IMG/VR virus record: IMGVR_UViG_3300008954_000074
Coordinates: 1 to 50,946 of that record
Source: a virus
Direction: 5' to 3' (one strand)
DNA length: 50,946 nt
The notes under the pieces were generated by a model. The model did no database searches and was not told the DNA's origin. It saw only the letters and a list, made by a program, of their open reading frames with translations. The stretch's first letter is position 1, and every line of letters starts with the position of its first letter. Made by a program: the position numbers and the translations under genes. Positions 30,905 through 38,948 of the stretch are shown one piece after another.

Positions 30905-31216
30905 TTAATCACTAATCTCGAGCAATACTATGCCTTTTTTAAAGCCGCCTCGACTATCATGTTTGGTGGACTTCTCCTCGAGAACATCTTCGATTGTGAT
31001 CCCCATGTGTCGGCGGAACTCTTCGAGGATCTCAATAACGTCGGCAAATTCCTCTGCACACGGATCCTCGAAGAGCTCATTCACTTCCTCAAGCACTTTC
31101 TTCCTGAGGTATGACGTTAGCTCTTTGTCTTTGACCTTCCGGGTCTTGCACTTTTGTCCTGACCTTCGAATGATCTTCGGGATGTTATCGCGGACAAGCT
31201 TGTCATATTTCTTCAT
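30905..31216 (-). CDS. MazG-like nucleotide pyrophosphohydrolase
   Basis: 103 residues. KYDKLVRDNIPKIIRRSG at the start, then LRKKVLEEVNELFED and CAEEFADVIEILEEF give the EExxE...ExxD metal sites of the all-alpha MazG-type fold. It would hydrolyse an NTP or dNTP to the monophosphate; substrate unknown. Such genes are common in phages. Confidence 0.85.
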   Translation of the reverse strand: MKKYDKLVRDNIPKIIRRSGQKCKTRKVKDKELTSYLRKKVLEEVNELFEDPCAEEFADVIEILEEFRRHMGITIEDVLEEKSTKHDSRGGFKKGIVLLEISD

Positions 31217-31444
31217 TTATGCCTCGAGGATATCAATCATTGTCTCGATTGTGCTTGAAGAGTCAATGTTTTTCAATCGAATCTTATAGATACTGAGTGC
31301 TGCTTTGAGTGCCTTGGTGTCGAGCTTGTCCTTGAACTCATTGAACAGAATCTTTCGATCCTCCTTGAGCGTCTCTATCTCTCCCTCGATGTTCATAAGC
31401 CGACTCATGAACTCATTGATCTCACTTTTCAGTGCCTCTGACAT
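31217..31444 (-). CDS. Coiled-coil protein resembling GapR/DsbA-type DNA binders
   Basis: 75 residues. Two helices (INEFMSRLMNIEGEIETLKE) with the turn KDKLDTKALKAALSIYKI recall the DUF2312/GapR domain and the T4 DsbA late-transcription protein. All are small dimeric dsDNA binders. Similarity is weak and by eye. Confidence 0.45.
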   Translation of the reverse strand: MSEALKSEINEFMSRLMNIEGEIETLKEDRKILFNEFKDKLDTKALKAALSIYKIRLKNIDSSSTIETMIDILEA

Positions 31445-31445
31445 G

Positions 31446-31655
31446 TTAGCTCCTTTTCATTATTTCTACCTTGTCAGGCGTTGTCATTATCTTCTGTCCG
31501 CTAATTAATACTTCTACCCACAGCAATTCATCGAACGGAACGGATGCAGGAAGATTGAGCAAGACGCCGTTCTTCCATACAGGTTCTTTGGCTCCGGAGA
31601 TATCAAGCTCGTATACAAGAACCTCGACTAGATCGCCAGCTTTTGGTGATCTCAA
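31446..31655 (-). CDS. Small GDLV-family protein with TTG start
   Basis: 69 residues. SPKAGDLVEVLVYELD opens the barrel, then VWKNGVLLNLP and WVEVLISGQKIM. The only start is a TTG overlapping the stop of a 12-codon frame (TTGA). The frame is open further upstream but offers no standard start codon. Confidence 0.65.
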   Translation of the reverse strand: MRSPKAGDLVEVLVYELDISGAKEPVWKNGVLLNLPASVPFDELLWVEVLISGQKIMTTPDKVEIMKRS

Positions 31656-31687
31656 TCGGATGCCTTTGTCTGTAGATTGAATTTCAT
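31652..31687 (-). other. Short upstream frame coupled to the GDLV gene
   Basis: ATG at 31687 encodes MKFNLQTKASD and stops at a TGA sharing bases with the TTG of the next gene. It may be a leader peptide, or the N-terminus of the gene separated by a one-base shift. A TATAAT box lies at 31712-31717. Confidence 0.35.
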
Positions 31688-31736
31688 ATAACCCGTCTGT
31701 TAGTATGATAGATTATAATTTGAGCTGTGGGAATGT

Positions 31737-32585
31737 TTATCTTATAAGATCAAGGATTCTTGCTTCAAGCATTTTTTGGCGGGTGTGCAATGCTAGCTCA
31801 CCCATTTTTATATTATCCTCAATAAACGCCTTAAGCGCATGATGCGGTGAGGAGATAGCAATGCTTTCAATTCCGCGGTAGCCTGCAAAGATCATGCCTA
31901 TAATCTCACCATCAGCATTTAAGATTGATGATCCGCTTGATCCAGGCTTTGTAGGCAGTGTATATAGTGCGTAACCTTGCTTGTTGTATCCTGAGAACAA
32001 GCCCTTGAACATGAACACCATCTTCGTATTAAATATTCCGAGCGGAGCGGCGATGTTGTATGATTTTTGTGTGCGGACCGGGGGGGTCTCTGATACGCGA
32101 ACTGGAGCTGGATGATCTCCGATGCCGTGAACCTGTAGCAAGCACATATCATATTGATGATTCATCTTGACGATTGTTGCCGGGTATGATTGCCCATGAT
32201 ACGTAACAATATTCATTCTTTGCGCCTCGACTGTGATGATGACGTCTGGCTTATCATATCTTTTCTTGAAGCCTTGCGCATCACAGCTATGACCTGCAGT
32301 CAAAACGTAGCCTACTGTGCTGTCGATCTTGCTTCTGCCTACGAACATACCCGAGGACGCGGATCCGAGCGTTGCAGTTTGACATGCAGAGAGAAGATTA
32401 GTTCCGATTGATTTGCATGCCTTGAGGTCTAAAGAATTTTGTATCAATGCAAAAGATTGTCTGGGTAGTTTTTCTTCTACGGTCCTTGAAAGATCTTTAA
32501 CAGCGCAATAAGATGACGCACATGAAGAAGTCACAATCATGATTATGCATAAAATTATATACTTTTTAAGGTTTTTTATATCCAT
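31737..32585 (-). CDS. Trypsin-like serine protease lipoprotein
   Basis: 282 residues from the ATG at 32585. IMIVTSSC at about 15-22 is a lipoprotein signal. The triad is visible: LTAGHSC (His about 99), YDMCLL (Asp about 146) and KPGSSGSS (Ser about 217). It should be an envelope-anchored chymotrypsin-fold protease; the target is unknown. It is divergent from the plus-strand secreted operon and could act on those products or on host envelope proteins. Confidence 0.85.
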   Translation of the reverse strand: MDIKNLKKYIILCIIMIVTSSCASSYCAVKDLSRTVEEKLPRQSFALIQNSLDLKACKSIGTNLLSACQTATLGSASSGMFVGRSKIDSTVGYVLTAGHSCDAQGFKKRYDKPDVIITVEAQRMNIVTYHGQSYPATIVKMNHQYDMCLLQVHGIGDHPAPVRVSETPPVRTQKSYNIAAPLGIFNTKMVFMFKGLFSGYNKQGYALYTLPTKPGSSGSSILNADGEIIGMIFAGYRGIESIAISSPHHALKAFIEDNIKMGELALHTRQKMLEARILDLIR

Positions 32586-32590
32586 CAAGT

Positions 32591-32598
32591 ATAAATAT
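32591..32598 (-). promoter_or_regulatory. Class B promoter candidate for the protease
   Basis: ATATTTAT on the minus strand, five bases before the protease ATG, too close for a normal leader. Read on the plus strand the same bases give TATAAATA, 66 bases before the plus-strand operon. Confidence 0.35.
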
Positions 32599-32621
32599 AG
32601 ACGAATTTAGCTTATAAGTCC

Positions 32622-32629
32622 ATATTTAT
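32622..32629 (+). promoter_or_regulatory. Class B promoter candidate for the plus-strand operon
   Basis: ATATTTAT on the plus strand, 34 bases before the ATG at 32664, with aggag in between. It shows the motif follows gene direction. Confidence 0.45.
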
Positions 32630-32663
32630 AAATGGCGCGTATGAAGCAACAGGAGCACAAAAC

Positions 32664-32948
32664 ATGTTTGCGAATTTAACAAGAGTCCTTTTGATGGGGT
32701 CAGTTGTTCTTTCTACCAGCCTCTCGGCAATGGCAAATGATATTGATACCCAGCCAAAAATTACTAAGATTCCACAGATGTGGCATGTAGTTAAAGGTGA
32801 GTGGGCAGTAGCAAATCAGAAGCCAAAGATGAAGCACCAAGTCTTTTTTACTGCTGCAGGTTTCAATGCATCTAACACAGAAGTCAAAGCACAATTGATA
32901 AAGATGCCTTTTATTACAGTGGAGCGTCAGTCAAGCGAGGGTGAATGA
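32664..32948 (+). CDS. Secreted protein, 94 aa
   Basis: A signal peptide (LTRVLLMGSVVLSTSLSAMA) ends near residue 24. The mature part is short and basic with no recognised domain. First gene of a three-gene plus-strand operon; its stop overlaps the next start (ATGA). Confidence 0.7.
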   Translation: MFANLTRVLLMGSVVLSTSLSAMANDIDTQPKITKIPQMWHVVKGEWAVANQKPKMKHQVFFTAAGFNASNTEVKAQLIKMPFITVERQSSEGE

Positions 32949-33409
32949 TACGGGAAAAGTTTTCAAGACTTTCAATTCTACTCGGTCTATTAATAATAGC
33001 CGGATTCACTTACATCATCTCAGCTGACCAAAAGCCTGAGATCATCTTTGCCGCTGAGACCACATACTACATCCCGGGTAAGAACGGTCTTTGTGACTGG
33101 GTTGGGTACATTGAGAACGATGTTACTCGGGAACGCGGTAGCTTCTCACGTGTCTTCATCGGCATACCCAAAGCTGAGGTTCGAGGATCTATTGTTGGCG
33201 TGCTTGAGGTTCACGGTGACATTGCAGTCCTCTCATATAATTTAACTTCCCAGCAAAAAGCTTTGCCAGTTGTTATGATGGGTAATCTAGGGGGCAAAGA
33301 CACCCCGATCAAAAGCATTAGGTTTAGATGGCTTAAGAGCTCAGTCCTTACAATTCCTTTTTATAGCTCCCGGGAATCATGTATTAAAGGCATGGAGGAG
33401 CTAAAATGA
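32945..33409 (+). CDS. Membrane-anchored or secreted protein, 154 aa
   Basis: An N-terminal hydrophobic segment (LSILLGLLIIAGFTYII) precedes a beta-rich domain with two Cys (GLCDW, ESCIKG). It overlaps both neighbours by four bases. No family recognised. Confidence 0.7.
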   Translation: MIREKFSRLSILLGLLIIAGFTYIISADQKPEIIFAAETTYYIPGKNGLCDWVGYIENDVTRERGSFSRVFIGIPKAEVRGSIVGVLEVHGDIAVLSYNLTSQQKALPVVMMGNLGGKDTPIKSIRFRWLKSSVLTIPFYSSRESCIKGMEELK

Positions 33410-34668
33410 AATGGGCTGCGGTCGTTTCCATCTCAGTGGCATTGCTTCTTGCAGGGGCATGTGAAGATGATAAGCTTATCGCGCTTGACTGCACACCTGG
33501 CAGTATTCTATATTGTGACGGTGCTGGCCGGACGTGGGAAGATAAAAAAGTCAGAACCGGAATATGCTCGTGGGGCAAGCAGACATGCTCATACGCTGGG
33601 TGGTCAGAATGTGAAGGTGTCACCGACCCGACAGCAGAAGTTTGTGACGGCCTTGACAATGATTGTGATGGCGCAATTGACGAAGACTATCCAGAGCAAG
33701 CACAGCTTTGCGGTATGCAAGATGATATCGAATACGGTGTGGGCATATGCAGTCCCGGTGTCTGGATGTGCTATGACGGATACCTGAGGTGCGATGGTCA
33801 TGCTGGTCCGAGCCCTGAGGTTTGCGACAGCATTGACAATGATTGTAACGGTGTAGTTGATGATCAGCTTCCCAACACTACGATGGAAGTCTGCTATGAC
33901 GGTCCGCAGGAGACGATTCTTGTAGGTGAATGCAAGCCGGGTATTAGATATTGTGTTGACGGATCAATGGAGTCTGATTGCGTTGGCATGGTTTTGCCTT
34001 CCCCGGAACTTTGCGATGGCAAAGACAATGATTGTGATGGTGAGATTGACGAAGGCTTTGACACGGGCAGTGTTGACCTTACGTTTATCATTGATGTGTC
34101 CGGATCCTTTGACGATGAGATTGAACGAACCATTTACGGTATTGCTCCTCTGCTCGAAGACGATCTTACACGCAACTTTAAGTTCAGTCTCGTTGTGATT
34201 GGCTCTCATTCTATTCCGGGTGCCAACTACCTCGATGGCAAGATGAGATTGATTACAGACTTTGTGCCACGAGATGAGTTCTTGCAACATCTTGAGACTG
34301 CGCTAGAGATGGCAAGAAGTCGTGGAGGCGGTGATGAGCCATCGTGGGATGCTATTCGCTATGTCGTTGAGAACACCTTTAGATTATCATTTCGGCCTGG
34401 GTCAAACAAGGTTATCATTCTCATGACAGATGAAGAAGGCCAGACACATGATCTAGCAATCCCTCAACACAGAGAAGCAGAAGTAGGAGCCATTGTGGCA
34501 AACTCACCATTCATCGTGCACGTATATTCAGACAATGGATTCTATGATAGCTTTGATGATATCTTTAGGGTTCGAGACAACTTCCACCCGCTTGGTGATC
34601 ATCCTACAACCAATGAGGTATTTGAATCCTTGCGCAGGATCTTCCTCAATATCTGCACCGGTGGTTAG
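33406..34668 (+). CDS. MopE-repeat and von Willebrand A lipoprotein
   Basis: 420 residues. LLLAGAC (Cys19) is a lipobox. Three MopE-type calcium/metal repeats follow: VCDGLDNDCDGAIDE (79-93), VCDSIDNDCNGVVDD (139-153) and LCDGKDNDCDGEIDE (202-216). From 224 a vWA domain starts, with the MIDAS motif DVSGS (230-234) and a later LMTDEEGQ. Such surface proteins are typical of myxobacteria and relatives and mediate adhesion. Placed in a phage it may be a host-derived surface or receptor-modifying protein. Its stop overlaps the convergent protease gene. Confidence 0.88.
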   Translation: MKWAAVVSISVALLLAGACEDDKLIALDCTPGSILYCDGAGRTWEDKKVRTGICSWGKQTCSYAGWSECEGVTDPTAEVCDGLDNDCDGAIDEDYPEQAQLCGMQDDIEYGVGICSPGVWMCYDGYLRCDGHAGPSPEVCDSIDNDCNGVVDDQLPNTTMEVCYDGPQETILVGECKPGIRYCVDGSMESDCVGMVLPSPELCDGKDNDCDGEIDEGFDTGSVDLTFIIDVSGSFDDEIERTIYGIAPLLEDDLTRNFKFSLVVIGSHSIPGANYLDGKMRLITDFVPRDEFLQHLETALEMARSRGGGDEPSWDAIRYVVENTFRLSFRPGSNKVIILMTDEEGQTHDLAIPQHREAEVGAIVANSPFIVHVYSDNGFYDSFDDIFRVRDNFHPLGDHPTTNEVFESLRRIFLNICTGG

Positions 34669-35474
34669 CCAATTAGTCTAGCTACATCGGTATAGATTGC
34701 CAAGCCCATTAGTGCACAGACAAATAACAATCCTACGAAATGAAGCTTGCCTCGGACTGACATTGATATGCGCTTGCGAGTGATCCATTCATAGGTAGAC
34801 AGCATAATATGCCCGCCGTCCAATAGTGGTATAGGTAGTAGATTCATGGCGCCCAGATTGATTGAGAAGAAAGCGATCCACTGAATTAGGAATCCCCAGT
34901 CTTTAGTCTCCTCAGATTTCCTTACAGCTCTTTGCGTCTCATTATATATTGCTACTGGCCCGCCGAGATCTTCTTTCTTGACCCCGCTTTGCTTGAGGTG
35001 ACTAACTGCGCGACCGATTGATGCATACATGTCTTTCGTCATCCTATAGGACGCTTGAGCTGCAACCTTTGCATCTACCTCGTGAACTTTTACCATGACT
35101 CCGGCCGGGGTTTGATGCTCAACTTCAACCTTTTGACCATAGTAATAGCCAAAGAATAGTGCCAGAGGTAGTGCTAGGTTTACCACGGGACCCGCCACTG
35201 CAATTAGAATCCGCTTCCAAGGTTTACATCCCCAGAATGAATTAGGATCCTCTGCAAGGTTCTCATAATCATCGTCACCTTCCAGGCGAACGTATCCGCC
35301 GAGAGGTATAAGCGATAATCTCCACTCAGTTCCTCGTGCATTGAAGCTGAGGAGTTTGGGGCCGAAGCCGAGGGAGAATGTCTTGACTGGGATCCCTACT
35401 GACTTTGCAGCAAGGTAATGTCCAAATTCATGAACAAATACGACGAATGTAATAATACCGACGAATGTTAACAT
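34665..35474 (-). CDS. Site-2-protease (RseP-like M50) membrane protease
   Basis: 269 residues. HEFGH at 15-19 in the first membrane helix and NLLPIPLLDGGH at 211-222 supply the zinc ligands. LSLIPLGGYVRLEGDD and FWGCKPWKRILIAVAGPVVN are typical RseP segments. The usual periplasmic PDZ domains are absent or reduced to about 60 residues, so it is shorter than the 450-residue bacterial enzyme. RseP cleaves anti-sigma factors and signal-peptide remnants in the membrane; here it might alter the host envelope stress response. Confidence 0.9.
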   Translation of the reverse strand: MLTFVGIITFVVFVHEFGHYLAAKSVGIPVKTFSLGFGPKLLSFNARGTEWRLSLIPLGGYVRLEGDDDYENLAEDPNSFWGCKPWKRILIAVAGPVVNLALPLALFFGYYYGQKVEVEHQTPAGVMVKVHEVDAKVAAQASYRMTKDMYASIGRAVSHLKQSGVKKEDLGGPVAIYNETQRAVRKSEETKDWGFLIQWIAFFSINLGAMNLLPIPLLDGGHIMLSTYEWITRKRISMSVRGKLHFVGLLFVCALMGLAIYTDVARLIG

Positions 35475-35482
35475 ATTAATAA

Positions 35483-36499
35483 TTATCCTTTCGGGTGAGT
35501 AACTTCATAAACTTGCTCGTAAGCGTCTTCTAATTCTTTGCTAAGGGTTCTGGGAAATGTTACCCTTATTGTGACAACGTGATCGCCGCCGTTGACACCT
35601 TCACCTTTGAGACGAATCGTGTCTCCGGGCTTGGTGCAGTCAGGAATTACTAATCGCTTGGCCGGGCCGGCGACCGTTTCAATCTCTCTTCGGCAACCCA
35701 ATATTGATTCAGGTATAGAAATAACAACGCTGGTATGAATATCGTTTCCCACCCGCTTGAAGTTACCATGCTCACCTACTCTTACTTCTAGAAAAAGATC
35801 GCCAGGAGGTGAGCCTTTTACATTTTGATGTCCGTATCCCTTGACTTTGATTACGTTGTTATTTTCGACTCCTGCTGGGATGTTGACCTTGATAGACTCG
35901 TGTGTGTTTTTCAAGCCCTTGCCCAGACATGAATTGCATGGATTCGTTATATTTGTGCCTTTACCATTGCATTCCTCACATGTTCGTGTCATCTGGAAGA
36001 AGCCTTGCAAAAAAGTAGTGTTACCTTGCCCGTGACACTTCTTGCATACAGCCTTGACAGTCTTGTCTGTGCTTCCTGACCCATCGCATGTCTTGCATGG
36101 CACCATACGCTCAACCTTTAGATCGATTACTTTTCCTATCGCTGCTGCGAAGAAATCGATATTAAGTCGATAGCGAAGATTTGTAGGCTTTGGGTTCTGC
36201 TTGTAGCCTCGGCGACTTGTGAATAAATCTTCAAACCCGCCCGTAAACTGGCTAAAGAAATCACCGAAGCCTGGACCTGGAGGCGGGAACCCTTTTGGTG
36301 CAGGATTATCGTATGATTTTCTTTTGTCCTTATCGCCTAAGACTGTGTATGCTTCAGCGACTTCTTTGAACAGCTCTTCTGCGTTTGTCTCTTTTGAAGT
36401 GTCTGGGTGATATCTCTTAGCCAGGTTTCTATATGACTTTTTGATTTGTGCTTGAGTAGCATCTTTCTTTACACCCAAGATATCGTAATAGTTCTTCAC
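35483..36499 (-). CDS. dnaJ: DnaJ (Hsp40) co-chaperone
   Basis: 338 residues with the full class I layout. J domain at 1-65 with HPD at 31-33; a Gly/Phe-rich linker (PPGPGFGDFFSQFTGGF); four zinc motifs CKTCDGSG, CKKCHGQG, CEECNGKG and CNSCLGKG; then the C-terminal client-binding domains. It would recruit host DnaK. It starts six bases after the stop of a GDLV gene and ends nine bases before the site-2 protease. Confidence 0.96.
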   Translation of the reverse strand: MKNYYDILGVKKDATQAQIKKSYRNLAKRYHPDTSKETNAEELFKEVAEAYTVLGDKDKRKSYDNPAPKGFPPPGPGFGDFFSQFTGGFEDLFTSRRGYKQNPKPTNLRYRLNIDFFAAAIGKVIDLKVERMVPCKTCDGSGSTDKTVKAVCKKCHGQGNTTFLQGFFQMTRTCEECNGKGTNITNPCNSCLGKGLKNTHESIKVNIPAGVENNNVIKVKGYGHQNVKGSPPGDLFLEVRVGEHGNFKRVGNDIHTSVVISIPESILGCRREIETVAGPAKRLVIPDCTKPGDTIRLKGEGVNGGDHVVTIRVTFPRTLSKELEDAYEQVYEVTHPKG

Positions 36500-36505
36500 G
36501 TAATA

Positions 36506-36730
36506 CTATCCTACCCTGATTAATTCATCCTCGTGGAAATAAACAAGTTCTCCGGCGAGGAAGATCTGGTAGTCGTATCCGCCAGTTCCTGCATCAGCAA
36601 TTGCCATTACAAGTGGATCTAAGCAGTTAATAACAATTCCAGACTTATCTTTCCACGTCCAGCTTTTTGAACTTGCTGTATAGTCTGAACATTCTTTTAT
36701 TATAACCATGTCGCCGGGATTGTATTTCAT
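36506..36730 (-). CDS. Small GDLV-family protein
   Basis: 74 residues: YNPGDMVIIKECSD, then KSGIVINCLDPL, then YQIFLAGELVYFHEDELI. It is coupled by ATGA to the secreted protein upstream and lies directly before dnaJ. Confidence 0.75.
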   Translation of the reverse strand: MKYNPGDMVIIKECSDYTASSKSWTWKDKSGIVINCLDPLVMAIADAGTGGYDYQIFLAGELVYFHEDELIRVG

Positions 36731-37152
36731 GGCTTTACTATTATGGTCTTCGTTAGGCGCCCGGTATTTTCTATACAGACACTTTTATTGCATGTAGAGA
36801 ATACGAGATCAGCATCAATCTCTGCTATGCCAACCTTCTTACCTTTGATTAGTATGTCAAAGTTTGCTGACTTTACTTTTTTACCCCAGCGCACGTCTTT
36901 GATCGTAAGTTCTGTCTGGCTAAGCTCAATATTCTGAGTGTGTTTGATGGATATCTTTACTGGTGCTTCGGGCTTAATGAACCAACCCTTTTCCGGGATC
37001 ATAGAGATTCTAGCATGTGCGTAATTATTGACCCATGTATTATCATGTCCGGTAATTACAGCCTTGAACTGGTGTGTTTGTTGTCTAGACGCTGCAAAAA
37101 TACAAGCAGCCAGTAGAATACCTACCCCCGTTATTAAAAAGGGTTTGAGCAT
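36727..37152 (-). CDS. Secreted DsbD-alpha-like protein
   Basis: 141 residues. LITGVGILLAACIFAAS is a signal or lipoprotein peptide. The body is beta-rich with GWFIKPEAPVKISIKH and, near the end, VFSTCNKSVCIENTG, a two-Cys arrangement similar to the periplasmic N-terminal domain of DsbD-type proteins. A thiol-disulfide role is possible but weakly supported. Confidence 0.5.
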   Translation of the reverse strand: MLKPFLITGVGILLAACIFAASRQQTHQFKAVITGHDNTWVNNYAHARISMIPEKGWFIKPEAPVKISIKHTQNIELSQTELTIKDVRWGKKVKSANFDILIKGKKVGIAEIDADLVFSTCNKSVCIENTGRLTKTIIVKP

Positions 37153-37340
37153 AACCAGCCTGCCAACATTCCGTCAGCCCATAGCATTGCACCGAGAAAA
37201 TAGTATTGCCACGGCATTTTAAATGTGATTAACTTGCGACACAAGATCATAAGCAGCGTAAGCTCCCCTTTGATCTTTGCAAATCTACTTAATCTTTTAT
37301 CATGTACTTCTTGTATCTTTGTGACATCATCACTCTTCAT
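37134..37340 (-). CDS. Small membrane protein, 68 aa
   Basis: A charged N-terminal helix (IQEVHDKRLSRFAKIKGEL) and one or two short hydrophobic stretches (YYFLGAMLWADGMLAGWLC). Ribosome site cggaggtaat. No family recognised. Confidence 0.6.
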   Translation of the reverse strand: MKSDDVTKIQEVHDKRLSRFAKIKGELTLLMILCRKLITFKMPWQYYFLGAMLWADGMLAGWLCSNPF

Positions 37341-37384
37341 ATATTACCTCCGTGTATAGTATAACTATGCAGAGCTCTATATTT

Positions 37385-37597
37385 TTAATCTTCGTCTAAA
37401 AGGCCGAGGGACTTGAGATAGTTGCTGATTCTGACATTGACAGGCGGGTCATACTCACCTTCAGGCCATCCGCCGGCGGACTTAAACTTCTTGTCTAAGT
37501 GAAGGTTCTTAGCAGTTGAAGGCAACCAACCATCGGGTCGACGTTTAGCAACTTCTCTTATTAGCTCGCGGAGTTGTTTTGCAGTTATTTTAATCAT
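37385..37597 (-). CDS. Tagged small protein, 70 aa
   Basis: QLRELIREVAKR at 8-19 is the tag. The rest is basic with GWPEGEYDPPVNVRIS and NYLKSLGLLDED. A ggggcag ribosome site precedes it. Confidence 0.65.
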   Translation of the reverse strand: MIKITAKQLRELIREVAKRRPDGWLPSTAKNLHLDKKFKSAGGWPEGEYDPPVNVRISNYLKSLGLLDED

Positions 37598-37632
37598 GAT
37601 CTGCCCCTAATAATAATATATATTAGACAGAG

Positions 37633-37830
37633 CTACCTTTTTTCCGGGCCACGCTGGTGGATTTGAACATGAGCTGCCTTGATTCTTACGACTGTGCCGG
37701 CGTGGAGAATAGAAACGATCTTCTCCCAGGATTCATACTCCTTGACGACAACACCGTATTTCCACTCAGACAGCTCCTCAGCGCGGTGATTGATTACAGT
37801 TCGGAACCGGACCATGTCACCCTTCTTCAT
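37633..37830 (-). CDS. Small GDLV-family protein
   Basis: 65 residues: MKKGDMVRFRTVINH, WKYGVVVKEYESW, VSILHAGTVVRIKAAHVQI. First member at the downstream end of the main array; it overlaps its neighbour by 14 bases. Confidence 0.75.
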   Translation of the reverse strand: MKKGDMVRFRTVINHRAEELSEWKYGVVVKEYESWEKIVSILHAGTVVRIKAAHVQIHQRGPEKR

Positions 37831-38089
37831 TTTCTATCCTTTGAAGCCATCGCTCATCTACTTCTTTCGGTTCTTCGTTCTGGAACCTGACGAGATATAC
37901 ATCAGTTCTGTGCGGACGTCTTGCTTGCGTCTTTCTAATTATGAACCCCTTGAGGTTTTTTGTCATACGGTATGACGTTCCAGTTCCTATCACCAGATCT
38001 CCGGGCTTCAAGTTCAACTCTCTGTCAGGATCATACTCGGGCATAGCTTCTTTTATCCACGAGTGATGATCATATGTAGGCTTTACCAT
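37817..38089 (-). CDS. GDLV-family protein with N-terminal extension
   Basis: 90 residues from the ATG at 38089 (cgaggaaga upstream). About 28 residues rich in His and Trp (YDHHSWIKEAMPEYD) precede LKPGDLVIGTGTSYRM and KGFIIRKTQARR. Confidence 0.7.
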   Translation of the reverse strand: MVKPTYDHHSWIKEAMPEYDPDRELNLKPGDLVIGTGTSYRMTKNLKGFIIRKTQARRPHRTDVYLVRFQNEEPKEVDERWLQRIENEEG

Positions 38090-38279
38090 TGTCTTCCTCG
38101 GCTGCTTCGCAATCATTAATATGAATCCATTGAGGCTCATTGTCAACGAATACCCAGAGAAATGTATCAAATGACTTTGGTGTTTCGAGAACAAGGCCTA
38201 CAGAGTTTTTGAATATGCTTCCGACGATCTTGATCATCATACCTTCTTTAAAAGCTACTTTTGGATTCACAGCAATCAT
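38070..38279 (-). CDS. GDLV-like small protein, Asp lost
   Basis: 69 residues. The motif reads KEGMMIKIVGSI, keeping Gly but not Asp. SVGLVLETPKSFDT and LWVFVDNEPQWIHINDC complete the barrel pattern. TAATG-type junction with the gene upstream. Confidence 0.65.
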   Translation of the reverse strand: MIAVNPKVAFKEGMMIKIVGSIFKNSVGLVLETPKSFDTFLWVFVDNEPQWIHINDCEAAEEDNGKAYI

Positions 38280-38467
38280 TAGGCTATAGCTTCTATTTCA
38301 TCTTGATGCACCCACCACATTTCATTCTTAAGAAGAACTTTGTATCGCAGTGTCCCGGCATCATCTTCGTCTACTGCGAGGACGATACCTTTGTCGTCAG
38401 GGAATGAACTGATTTCTGTGCGGACTCTGATTAGGTCACCCTTTTTGATCACATGAATCTCAGACAT
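38279..38467 (-). CDS. Small GDLV-family protein
   Basis: 62 residues, among the most typical members: IKKGDLIRVRTEIS, DKGIVLAVDEDD, YKVLLKNEMWWVHQDEIEAI. It overlaps the upstream gene by 19 bases. Confidence 0.78.
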   Translation of the reverse strand: MSEIHVIKKGDLIRVRTEISSFPDDKGIVLAVDEDDAGTLRYKVLLKNEMWWVHQDEIEAIA

Positions 38468-38724
38468 CCGCGAATATTGTCACCGTAAAGTTCGATGGTT
38501 GCTTTTCCTTCGTAGCTGTAACCATGCTGCAACTTTTCAGGCTTTTTTATCCATAAAAATCTATGCTTCTTCCACTTGCTTCCGTCTTTGTATGCGTGCT
38601 TATACGATCCAACGTACTGGACAACGCCCGGTTCGACCAGATTGGCTAGACTGTTGGGCCAGCTATACGGAACATATTTATAGCACTCACCTCTTGACAG
38701 ATCTTTTACATACACCTTCTTCAT
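38449..38724 (-). CDS. Divergent GDLV-like protein, 91 aa
   Basis: The opening is KDLSRGECYKYVPYSW, with a GVVQYVGSYKHAY turn and HRFLWIKKPEK. The Gly and strand order fit the family but the motif has drifted; membership is uncertain. Confidence 0.55.
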   Translation of the reverse strand: MKKVYVKDLSRGECYKYVPYSWPNSLANLVEPGVVQYVGSYKHAYKDGSKWKKHRFLWIKKPEKLQHGYSYEGKATIELYGDNIRGCLRFM

Positions 38725-38948
38725 GCTTCAGGTTGGCCCCACTCATGAATCCAGTTGTGATCATCTATGTTCTTGTCATTGACGGGTGCTAGCTCGTCTT
38801 GAATGCATACGACAATCTTTTCATTTACAAGAATCTCTATGTGATCGGCTGACTCGGATTTAGTTATCACGGCTTTTTGAGGCAACTCATCGCCGAGCCA
38901 GAATAGAGATGAATACCAGACCAATGTTCCAGCGCTGAACAGCTTCAT
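38721..38948 (-). CDS. GDLV-like small protein
   Basis: 75 residues: FSAGTLVWYSSLFW, KAVITKSESADHIEILVNEKI and VCIQDEL. Asp is replaced by Thr. ATGA couplings on both sides. Confidence 0.6.
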   Translation of the reverse strand: MKLFSAGTLVWYSSLFWLGDELPQKAVITKSESADHIEILVNEKIVVCIQDELAPVNDKNIDDHNWIHEWGQPEA

